Source of the DNA: DATLZM01 sp035559315
GTDB lineage: Bacteria > Actinomycetota > UBA4738 > HRBIN12
DNA length: 9,969 nt
Direction: 5' to 3'
NCBI GenBank assembly: GCA_035559315.1
Contig: DATMBJ010000061.1
Location: forward strand, 1 to 9,969
Within the stretch, counting starts at the first letter, position 1, and the number at the start of each line of letters is the position of its first letter. Under the pieces are notes generated by a model that saw only the letters and a list, made by a program, of their open reading frames with translations, ran no database searches and was not told the DNA's origin. This document shows, piece by piece, positions 1 through 4,648 of this stretch. The position numbers and the translations under genes are program-made.

Positions 1-141
1 GTAGGCGACCAGCCCGGCGCCCCCGGCCAGCGCCAGGACGATGAAGGCCAGCCGCACGACGACGGGGTCGAGGCCGAGCCGCTCACCCAGGCCCGCCGCG
101 ACCCCCGTCAGCACGCGGTCGGACTCGCTCCGTCGGAGCAC
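1..141 (-). CDS. PspC-domain membrane protein, N-terminal fragment (runs off left edge)
   Basis: Reading leftward from position 141, 47 codons stay open to the window edge. They encode a PspC signature: a basic start (LRRSESDRVLTGV), then AAGLGERLGLDPVVVRLAF and the beginning of a hydrophobic helix (VLALAGGAGLVAY). PspC domains sit in the inner membrane and are typical of phage-shock or envelope-stress regulators and of actinobacterial sensor kinases that begin with this domain. The rest of the protein is outside the window, so a stand-alone PspC protein and a PspC-histidine kinase cannot be told apart. The start is taken as the GTG at 141 because family similarity begins right after it; a GTG at 159 in the same frame is the alternative. 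It is divergent from another PspC gene at 231, with a palindrome between them. Confidence 0.75.
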   Translation of the reverse strand, partial: MLRRSESDRVLTGVAAGLGERLGLDPVVVRLAFIVLALAGGAGLVAY

Positions 142-176
142 GCCCCCGGATGGTGGCACAGCCGCCCCCGGGTGCG

Positions 177-196
177 CATCGGGGAAGTCCCCGATG
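177..196. promoter_or_regulatory. Perfect 20-bp palindrome between divergent PspC genes (operator candidate)
   Basis: The sequence CATCGGGGAAGTCCCCGATG has two 9-bp half-sites that are exact inverted copies around a 2-base centre. It lies in the 89-bp gap between the two divergent PspC genes, about 35 bases upstream of each likely start. That is the usual place for an operator bound by a dimeric regulator controlling both directions. As RNA it could also form a short stem with a tiny loop, but it has no T-tract and does not look like a terminator. The binding protein is unknown. Confidence 0.5.
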
Positions 197-217
197 GCGG
201 CGGCCGGCCCGTCGGGG

Positions 218-223
218 CATGAT
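218..223 (+). promoter_or_regulatory. Possible -10 element for a leaderless PspC/LiaF transcript
   Basis: CATGAT resembles a -10 hexamer (TATAAT, four of six matches) and lies seven bases before the ATG at 231, the spacing expected if transcription begins at or next to the start codon. Leaderless genes are common in actinobacteria. No convincing -35 is visible; the region where it would lie abuts the palindrome at 177-196. This is a weak call. Confidence 0.2.
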
Positions 224-230
224 CGCGGGC

Positions 231-1466
231 ATGGGAAGCCCCGGGACGCCCGACCCCGCCCGCCGGGGGCCGGGCCGGGCGCCGCTCCGGCGCCGCGCCT
301 CCCGCCGCCTCATCGCCGGCGTCGCGGGCGGACTGGCCGACTTCGCGGGGGTGCGCGCGGGCTGGTTCCGCCTCGGGTTCGCGGTCGCCGCCCTCGCCGG
401 CGGCGTGGGGGTGCTCCTCTACGCCCTCCTGTGGTGGCTCATCCCGCGGGAGGACCTCCTCGACTCGGCGGCCCAGCGGTTCGCCCGCCGGTTCCCGGAC
501 GCCCCATCCTGGGTCGGGATCGGGCTGCTCCTCGCGGGCGGCGTGTTCCTCGCCGACGAGTTCGGGCTCTGGCGCGCCAACGTGGTCCTGGGGTTCGCCC
601 TCATCGGCCTGGGCGTCGCCCTGTTCCGGCGCGACCTCGAGGCCGCGCGGCCCGCGACCCCGGGGGCGGGGGCGGACGCTCGGTCGGCCGCGCCGCCAAC
701 GCGGGCCGCGCCGGAGCCCGGAGCCGGGTCGACTCCCCCGACGGTGGGCGGGCCCGCGGACGACGCGTCGATCCGACCGATCGGCTCGGCGGACGCCGCC
801 CGGCGGTCGCGTCGCGAGCCCTCCCCGCTCGGGTGGCTCACCGTGGGCACGGCCCTGCTCGCGCTCTCCACCGCCGGGATGCTCGCGAACCTCGGCCTGG
901 TGCGCCTCCCCCTCGTCGCCTACCCGGCCGCCGCTCTCCTCGTGGTGGGGGCGGGGCTCACGGTCGGGGCCTTCGTGGGGAGGGCACGGTGGCTCGCCCT
1001 CCCCGGCCTCCTGCTCGTCCCGGTGGTCCTCGCCGCGAGCCTGGTCCGGGTACCGCTCGAGGGGGGCATGGCGGACCTGGTGGCGGTGGCGAGGACGCCC
1101 GAGGAGGCGGGTGGGACCTACCGCCGGGCGGTGGGCTCGATCGCGCTCGACCTGTGCCGGATCCGGGAGCGAGCGACCGTCCCCATCGTTGCCTCCACCG
1201 CGCTCGGCGACCTGACCGTGGTCGTGCCGCGGGAGGCCGAGGTCCGGGTCGTGGCCGAGGTCGGTTACGGGCGGATCTCGATCGGCCCGCGGAGCCGGGA
1301 GGGTTTCTCGCTCCACGCGGCCCACGTCCTGCCCGCGCAGGGCTCGGCGGCGGGCCCCACGTTCCTCCTGGACCTCCGCACGGGGTTCGGCTCGGTCTGG
1401 GTGCGGCGGCCCCCGCCGACCGCCCGGCACCTCCGCGAGGAGGGGGCCCCGCGGGGGTGCGGATGA
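231..1466 (+). CDS. PspC/LiaF-like multi-pass membrane protein
   Basis: A 411-residue membrane protein. Residues 17-75 form a PspC domain (RRLIAGVAGGLADFAGV, then a long helix ending LLYALLWWLIPRED). Hydrophobic segments follow near 94-108 and 116-131, then an Ala/Pro/Gly-rich linker (about 138-198), further membrane segments near 203-223, 226-248 and 254-272, and a soluble C-terminal domain (about 290-395). That last domain contains GSIALDL, ALGDLTVVVP and GYGRISI, the beta-repeat pattern of LiaF-type C-terminal domains. In Firmicutes, LiaF restrains a cell-envelope stress two-component system, so a similar role is plausible here. The ATG at 231 is preferred because 7 bases before it lies a -10-like hexamer; an in-frame ATG at 219 would add four residues. 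The stop overlaps the next gene by four bases (ATGA), indicating co-translation. Confidence 0.8.
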   Translation: MGSPGTPDPARRGPGRAPLRRRASRRLIAGVAGGLADFAGVRAGWFRLGFAVAALAGGVGVLLYALLWWLIPREDLLDSAAQRFARRFPDAPSWVGIGLLLAGGVFLADEFGLWRANVVLGFALIGLGVALFRRDLEAARPATPGAGADARSAAPPTRAAPEPGAGSTPPTVGGPADDASIRPIGSADAARRSRREPSPLGWLTVGTALLALSTAGMLANLGLVRLPLVAYPAAALLVVGAGLTVGAFVGRARWLALPGLLLVPVVLAASLVRVPLEGGMADLVAVARTPEEAGGTYRRAVGSIALDLCRIRERATVPIVASTALGDLTVVVPREAEVRVVAEVGYGRISIGPRSREGFSLHAAHVLPAQGSAAGPTFLLDLRTGFGSVWVRRPPPTARHLREEGAPRGCG

Positions 1467-1729
1467 GACGCCACCCCTTCGACCCCCTGTCGTTCGTGCT
1501 CGGGGCCCTCTTCGTCGTGATCGCCGGGTCGTTCCTCCCGGGGACCCGGTCGGCGGCCGACCTCTCCCCGGCCTGGTTCTGGGTCCTCCCGCTCCTCGGC
1601 GTGAGCCTGCTCGTGGTCCTCACGGGCCTCCGACGGGCCTTCGGCCGGCCCGGCGAGCTCCCCCGGCCCGAGGAGGGGGAGGAGCCTACGAGCGGCGCGC
1701 GGCCGCCATCGGGAGGACCCAGGACATGA
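1463..1729 (+). CDS. Small two-helix membrane protein, unknown function
   Basis: An 88-residue protein whose ATG overlaps the stop of the upstream PspC/LiaF-like gene by four bases, so the two are almost certainly translated together. It has a short basic N-terminus (MRRHPFDPLS), a hydrophobic helix at about residues 11-26, a short loop containing a Pro-Gly, a second helix at about 37-56 (WFWVLPLLGVSLLVVLTGL), and a charged, proline-rich tail (about 60-88). I do not recognise a named family. The topology suggests a membrane partner of the upstream protein. The evidence that it is a gene is the overlap plus the clean two-helix pattern; no homology could be checked. Confidence 0.65.
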   Translation: MRRHPFDPLSFVLGALFVVIAGSFLPGTRSAADLSPAWFWVLPLLGVSLLVVLTGLRRAFGRPGELPRPEEGEEPTSGARPPSGGPRT

Positions 1730-1752
1730 GGGGTCCGAGGAGGTCCGGCCCC
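1730..1752. terminator. Weak hairpin between convergent genes
   Basis: The 27-bp gap between the convergent stops at 1729 and 1757 contains GGGGTC ... GGCCCC, which can form a six-pair stem including one G-U pair, with an 11-base loop. There is no T-tract on either strand, so it is at best a poor intrinsic terminator. Confidence 0.2.
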
Positions 1753-1756
1753 TACG

Positions 1757-1996
1757 TCACGCCGGCACCTTCCGGCGCTCCCGGGCGAGGCGGCGCCGCT
1801 CGGTGGGGGTGAGCCCTCCCCACACGCCCTCGGGCTCCCGCCGCCGGAGCGCGTACTCCAGGCACTCCACCCGGACCGCGCACTCCATGCACACCCGCTT
1901 CGCGGACCGCGCCCCTCGCCCCTTCTCGGGGAAGAACATCTCGACGTCGAGGTCGCGGCAGCGGGCGTGCTCCTGCCACGCCAGGTTCGGGATCAT
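1757..1996 (-). CDS. WhiB-family iron-sulfur transcriptional regulator
   Basis: A 79-residue Wbl protein. Four cysteines at residues 13, 36, 39 and 45 (C-x22-C-x2-C-x5-C) match the ligands of the redox- and NO-sensitive 4Fe-4S cluster of the family. After them comes the beta-turn GVWGGLT (57-63), which in WhiB proteins contacts the sigma-70 region 4, and a basic tail (ERRRLARERRK) for DNA binding. The N-terminal W7 and the MFFPE segment (20-24) are also typical. Length is normal. The ATG has a good ribosome-binding site (GGAGG, seven bases upstream). It is not clear which subclass (WhiB1-7) it belongs to, so no symbol is given. It is downstream of the YqgE/AlgH gene on the same strand, but a 193-bp gap with repeats and promoter-like elements suggests its own promoter. 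Confidence 0.93.
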   Translation of the reverse strand: MIPNLAWQEHARCRDLDVEMFFPEKGRGARSAKRVCMECAVRVECLEYALRRREPEGVWGGLTPTERRRLARERRKVPA

Positions 1997-2000
1997 CGGC

Positions 2001-2008
2001 CCCCCTCC
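2001..2008 (-). promoter_or_regulatory. Ribosome-binding site of whiB
   Basis: On the minus strand GGAGGGGG precedes the whiB ATG, with the GGAGG core seven bases away. This supports the chosen start. Confidence 0.6.
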
Positions 2009-2031
2009 GTCCGGCTCGCCGTCGGCGCGCC

Positions 2032-2037
2032 ACCCTA
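2032..2037 (-). promoter_or_regulatory. Possible housekeeping -10 element for whiB
   Basis: Minus-strand TAGGGT fits the actinobacterial TANNNT -10 pattern and would give a leader of about 30 bases containing the ribosome-binding site. The matching -35 position holds TTCCCC, a poor match to TTGACA. It competes with the ECF-like elements at 2084-2110. Confidence 0.25.
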
Positions 2038-2083
2038 CGGGCGACGGGGCCCGCGGGGAAGTTGAGAACGGCTGTGGAATCCG

Positions 2084-2110
2084 AACGCACAGGTCGACCC
2101 GGGAGGTTCC
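2084..2110 (-). promoter_or_regulatory. ECF/SigR-like promoter candidate upstream of whiB
   Basis: On the minus strand GGAACC and CGTT are 17 bases apart (GGAAC to GTT, 19), similar to the GGAAT-N18-GTT pattern of SigR/SigH-type stress sigma factors of actinobacteria. It overlaps the left half of the hairpin at 2091-2131. Wbl genes are sometimes controlled by such sigma factors, so this is plausible, but short motifs of this kind arise by chance. Confidence 0.25.
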
Positions 2111-2131
2111 TTGTCACTCCCGCCGCGACCT
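2091..2131. repeat. Imperfect inverted repeat in the whiB upstream region
   Basis: Two nested stems: AGGTCG (2091-2096) pairs with CGACCT (2126-2131), and CGGGAG (2100-2105) pairs with CTCCCG (2117-2122). They are separated by a symmetric 3+3 mismatch, with an 11-base loop. Twelve pairs in 41 bases is notable even at this GC. It may be an operator or an RNA hairpin between the YqgE/AlgH gene and whiB. It has no T-tract. Confidence 0.4.
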
Positions 2132-2151
2132 GCGCAGACGCCCCTGGAGGG

Positions 2152-2173
2152 CCTGTGGAAACCCTGTGGATAC
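2152..2173. repeat. Tandem 11-bp direct repeat resembling DnaA boxes
   Basis: CCTGTGGAAAC (2152-2162) is immediately followed by CCTGTGGATAC (2163-2173), ten of eleven bases identical. A third copy, GCTGTGGAATC, lies at 2071-2081 in the same orientation (nine of eleven against the first). On the minus strand the right copy reads GTATCCACA, eight of nine with the DnaA box TTATCCACA. The 11-bp period is about one helical turn, so two protein molecules would bind on the same face. It lies 156-177 bp upstream of the whiB start. Confidence 0.45.
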
Positions 2174-2189
2174 CCGGCGCCGAGGGCGC

Positions 2190-2750
2190 TCAGTTCATCG
2201 TGGGGTCCGGGGGCATCGTGGAGAGCAGCACGTACCGACCGCCCTTCCGCCGGAGCACCGCGCTCCAGAGCGCCTCGGCCCGGTCGGCGAAGACGTCCTC
2301 CGGCCGGGCCCGCTCCACGATCCACGAGGAGCCCTCGAGCTCGGCCTCGAGCTGGCCGGGACCCCAGCCCGCGTAGCCGGCGAAGATCCGCGCCCTGCGC
2401 ACCGAGCGCGCCACGTCGGGGTCCACCTCCCCCGTGAGGAACCCGATGCCCTCGAGGACCGGGACGTCGGGCCGGGCCGGCTCCTCGAGCTCGGCGAGCA
2501 GGACCAGCTCGGTCGGCCGCACCGGCCCGCCGACGTACACCCGCGCCCCCTCGCCGGCGAGCGCGGCCAGGGGCGGGGCCACGTCCGCCACCGGGAGGTC
2601 CGTGGGGCGGTTGAGCACGACCCCGAGCGCCCCCTCCTCGTCGTGGGCGCCCACCAGGACCACGGTGCGCCGGAAGTTGGGGTCCTCGAGGCCCGGGCCC
2701 GCGACCAGCAGCTTCCCGCGCAGGCTCTCCACGCCCCCATCATCGCCCAT
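2190..2750 (-). CDS. YqgE/AlgH family protein (UPF0301)
   Basis: A 186-residue protein, the normal length for the YqgE/AlgH family. It shows the family landmarks: GKLLVAGPGLEDPNFRRTVVL (12-32, the conserved start), GVVLNRPT (43-50), VYVGGPV (71-77), and ARIFAGYAGWGPGQLEAEL (120-138), followed by WIV and a C-terminal ADRAEALWSAVLR. The protein is cytoplasmic. Its biochemical role is not settled; the name AlgH comes from an alginate-regulation phenotype in Pseudomonas. The ATG at 2750 has GGGAG upstream at proper distance. A GTG six codons later would give a start closer to other family members, which usually begin just before SLRGK, so the first six residues are uncertain. It is upstream of whiB and divergent from the 2864 gene. 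Confidence 0.9.
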   Translation of the reverse strand: MGDDGGVESLRGKLLVAGPGLEDPNFRRTVVLVGAHDEEGALGVVLNRPTDLPVADVAPPLAALAGEGARVYVGGPVRPTELVLLAELEEPARPDVPVLEGIGFLTGEVDPDVARSVRRARIFAGYAGWGPGQLEAELEGSSWIVERARPEDVFADRAEALWSAVLRRKGGRYVLLSTMPPDPTMN

Positions 2751-2781
2751 GGGGCTCCCACCGACCGCCCCGCCGGGCCTC

Positions 2782-2787
2782 TACGCT
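2782..2787 (+). promoter_or_regulatory. Possible -10 element for the 2864 operon
   Basis: TACGCT fits the TANNNT -10 pattern in the 113-bp gap between divergent genes and would start transcription near 2794, giving a leader of about 70 bases. No good -35 is visible. The leader would begin inside the inverted repeat at 2789-2814. Confidence 0.25.
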
Positions 2788-2788
2788 C

Positions 2789-2814
2789 ACCCGCGAGCGC
2801 GCGCCGGCGCGGGT
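2789..2814. repeat. 7-bp inverted repeat in the divergent 2751-2863 gap
   Basis: ACCCGCG (2789-2795) and CGCGGGT (2808-2814) are exact inverted copies with a 12-base GC-only spacer. It directly follows the -10-like TACGCT, so it could be an operator or an early-leader hairpin. At this base composition, chance is a real possibility. Confidence 0.25.
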
Positions 2815-2852
2815 CCGGTGCGTCGGCGCCGGCCGGAGGATCCTGCCCGACG

Positions 2853-2858
2853 AGGAGG
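2853..2858 (+). promoter_or_regulatory. Ribosome-binding site of the 2864 gene
   Basis: A perfect AGGAGG five bases before the ATG at 2864, the strongest Shine-Dalgarno sequence in the window. It fixes the start of the carboxymuconolactone decarboxylase-family gene. Confidence 0.75.
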
Positions 2859-2863
2859 CGAGG

Positions 2864-3250
2864 ATGGACGAACGGTACGAGCGCGGCCTGGAGCGGATCG
2901 CGGAGGTGCACGGGCGGGCCCAGCGGCGGGTCGTCGAGTCCTGGGGCGACCTCGGGAGGTACGCGATCTCCTTCGCCTACGGGGAGGTGTACGGGCGGCC
3001 GGGGCTCTCGCTCCGCGACCGCGAGCTCGCGGCGGTCGCGATGCTCGCGGTCCTGGGGCGGGAGGCCCAGCTCCGCGCGCACCTGGCGGCGGCCCTCCGG
3101 GCCGGGATCTCCCCGGACGAGCTGGAGGAGCTCGTGATCCACACCGTGCCGTTCGCGGGCTTCCCCGCGGCGATCGCCGCCCACCAGGCCCTCCGGGAGG
3201 TGCTCGCGCGCGAGGGCCGGGCCGGGGGCCGCGGGACGGGGGGCGGCTGA
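2864..3250 (+). CDS. Carboxymuconolactone decarboxylase (PcaC-like) family protein
   Basis: A 128-residue all-helical protein of the CMD family. It follows the gamma-carboxymuconolactone decarboxylase pattern: YERGLERIAEVHG at the N-terminus, FAYGEVYGRPGLSLRDREL (37-55), AAVAMLAVLGREAQLRAHLAAALRAGISPDELEELV (56-91) and the FAGFPAAIAAHQALREVL end (97-114). It has no cysteine at all, so it is not an AhpD-like CxxC peroxidase and resembles the PcaC side of the family. PcaC decarboxylates 4-carboxymuconolactone in protocatechuate degradation, but no other pca gene is nearby, so that substrate is unproven. A glycine-rich tail ends the protein. It begins with a strong AGGAGG and its stop shares one base with the next start (TGATG), so translational coupling is expected. 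Confidence 0.85.
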   Translation: MDERYERGLERIAEVHGRAQRRVVESWGDLGRYAISFAYGEVYGRPGLSLRDRELAAVAMLAVLGREAQLRAHLAAALRAGISPDELEELVIHTVPFAGFPAAIAAHQALREVLAREGRAGGRGTGGG

Positions 3251-3771
3251 TGGGCGGCGATCTCCGCCGCGAACGGGTCTACCCCCACCCGCCGGGAGCG
3301 GTCTGGGCGGCCCTCACCGACCGCCGGGCCCTCGCCGAGTGGCTCCTCCCGAACGACTTCGCGCCGGTCCCCGGGCGCCGGTTCCGCTTCCTCGCGGACC
3401 CCTCGCCCGGCTTCCCGGGCGAGGTGCGGTGCCGGGTCCTGGAGCTCGAGCCGCCCCGGCGGATGCGGTGGTCGTGGGAGATCGCCGCGCCCCCCGGCGG
3501 CCCCACGGGCCGCGCCACCACCGTGACCTGGACCCTCGTGCCCGAGGGCGGCGGCACCCGGCTCGTGCTGGAGCACGAGGGGCTCCGGGCGCTCCCGCCC
3601 TGGCAGCGGTGGGCCACCCGCCGGGCCTGGGGTCGGATGCTCGGCCGCCTCCTCCCCAGGGTGCTGGGGAACATGTCGCCGGAGGGCCTGTTCACCCCGG
3701 GAGCCGTCCCGCCCGGCGAGCGCGCGTACACCGCCCGGACCGTCCCTCCCGAGTACCTGCTGGGCCCATGA
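3250..3771 (+). CDS. SRPBCC / AHSA1-like domain protein
   Basis: A 173-residue soluble protein of the START/Bet v1-like superfamily, AHSA1 branch. Visible hallmarks are RERVYPHPPGAVWAALTDRRALAEWLLPNDFAPVPGRRF in outline (residues 7-45), the VLELEPPRRMRWSW strand (63-76), and the TWTLVPEGGGTRLVLEHEGL segment (93-112), ending in a C-terminal helix rich in Trp and Arg (118-140). These folds bind hydrophobic ligands in a deep cavity; functions vary from chaperone activation to small-molecule binding, and no ligand can be inferred. About 30 residues beyond the usual domain (GNMSPEGLF onward) form an unassigned tail. Its ATG shares one base with the stop of the PcaC-like gene, and its own stop overlaps the next start by four bases (ATGA), so it sits in the middle of an operon. 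Confidence 0.83.
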   Translation: MGGDLRRERVYPHPPGAVWAALTDRRALAEWLLPNDFAPVPGRRFRFLADPSPGFPGEVRCRVLELEPPRRMRWSWEIAAPPGGPTGRATTVTWTLVPEGGGTRLVLEHEGLRALPPWQRWATRRAWGRMLGRLLPRVLGNMSPEGLFTPGAVPPGERAYTARTVPPEYLLGP

Positions 3772-4604
3772 CGCCCGCCCCCGGTACGCTGCCGGAGGCC
3801 GTGGAGGACCTGGAGGCGGCGCGGGCGCGGCGCTGGTGGCGGACCGGGCGGCGGGTCGGGAGCCTGGCCAGGGCCGCCGCGTTCATCGACGACGTGGGGT
3901 TCGCGCTGCTGTTCCCCAAGCCCGGGGTGGAGCTCCCGTCGCTCTGGGACGCGGCCAGCGACCGCTCGATCCGCTCGCTGGGCGAGGAGTGGGGGCCCGA
4001 CGCGGAACGGGTCTGGGGCTGGAAGGACGAGCTGCCCCGCCGCGGCCTGGCCTGGTACGGGCGGTTCCTCCGAGGACGGCCCTCGTTCCTCGCCCCCGAC
4101 CTCCTGGCCGACCTCTACCCGCGGAGCGGACGGCGGGACGACTTCGACGAGGAGCCGCTCTCGCCCGAGGCGCGGCGGATCGCCCGCATCCTCCTCCGGA
4201 GCGGCCCGCAGCCGACCTCGGCCCTCCGGGAGGCCCTGGACGTGGAGGGGAGGCGGGGCGGCGAGCGGTTCGAGGCCGCCCTCACCGAGCTCGGGCGGAG
4301 GCTCGTCGTCACCCACTTCGGCGTGGAGGACGAGGGCGCCGGGTGGCCCTCCGCCGTCCTGGAGCTCACGGCCCGTGCCTTCCGGATCCCGAGGCGGCGG
4401 GACCCCGAGCGGGCGCGCCTCCGGGCCGCCCTCCGGTTCCTCGACACGATGGTCCTGGCCCGGCCGGCCGACCTCGCCCACGCCTTCGGCTGGACGGCGC
4501 GCGACGCCCGCGCCGCCCTCGACGACCTCGTCCGCAAGGGCCGGGCCGCACGGGCGGGCACAGCCTACGTGTCCGCCCGGGCCGGGAAGGGGGGCCGGCG
4601 CTGA
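3768..4604 (+). CDS. AlkZ/YcaQ-related winged-helix protein
   Basis: A 278-residue protein that reads like the AlkZ-related (HTH_42, YcaQ-type) winged-helix family. Supporting segments are FIDDVGFALLFPKPGVELPSLWDA in outline (39-62), VWGWKDELPRRGLAWYGRFLRGRPSFLAPDLLADLY (82-117), LSPEARRIARILLRSGPQPTSALREAL (131-157), and a C-terminal winged-helix-like end with VLARPADLAHAFGWTARDARAALDDLVRKGRA (229-260). AlkZ proteins are DNA glycosylases that unhook interstrand crosslinks; their catalytic Gln-containing QxQ/QxD motif is not visible here, so this may be a non-catalytic or regulatory relative. It overlaps the SRPBCC gene by four bases (ATGA) and has no good ribosome-binding site of its own, so its translation probably depends on coupling. 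Family assignment is from memory of conserved segments and is moderately sure; existence of the gene is very likely. Confidence 0.65.
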   Translation: MTPAPGTLPEAVEDLEAARARRWWRTGRRVGSLARAAAFIDDVGFALLFPKPGVELPSLWDAASDRSIRSLGEEWGPDAERVWGWKDELPRRGLAWYGRFLRGRPSFLAPDLLADLYPRSGRRDDFDEEPLSPEARRIARILLRSGPQPTSALREALDVEGRRGGERFEAALTELGRRLVVTHFGVEDEGAGWPSAVLELTARAFRIPRRRDPERARLRAALRFLDTMVLARPADLAHAFGWTARDARAALDDLVRKGRAARAGTAYVSARAGKGGRR

Positions 4605-4648
4605 GGCCGGTTGTCGACCCCGTCCTCCGTGCGGCACCGTATGCGGCC

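Noticed and set aside
41..1462. Long plus-strand open frame in a different phase from the PspC/LiaF-like gene
   Set aside because: Its translation is Arg/Pro/Gly-rich low-complexity sequence typical of out-of-phase reading at 75% GC. Only its last 88 codons (from 1463) look like a real protein.
2060..2100. Possible tRNA T-arm on the minus strand (GTTCGGATTCC)
   Set aside because: The conserved A of the T-loop is absent and no acceptor, D or anticodon arms can be folded around it.
2071..2173. Replication origin
   Set aside because: Three DnaA-box-like copies in 100 bp are too few, there is no AT-rich unwinding region, and no dnaA, dnaN, parAB or rnpA gene is nearby.
2864..3250. AhpD-like alkylhydroperoxidase
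   Set aside because: The protein has no cysteine, so the CxxC redox centre is absent.
4605..4648. Promoter in the 44-bp gap before the PLP enzyme (TTGTCG and TATGCG)
   Set aside because: The two hexamers are 23 bp apart, too far for a sigma-70-type promoter, and TATGCG lies only three bases from the start codon.
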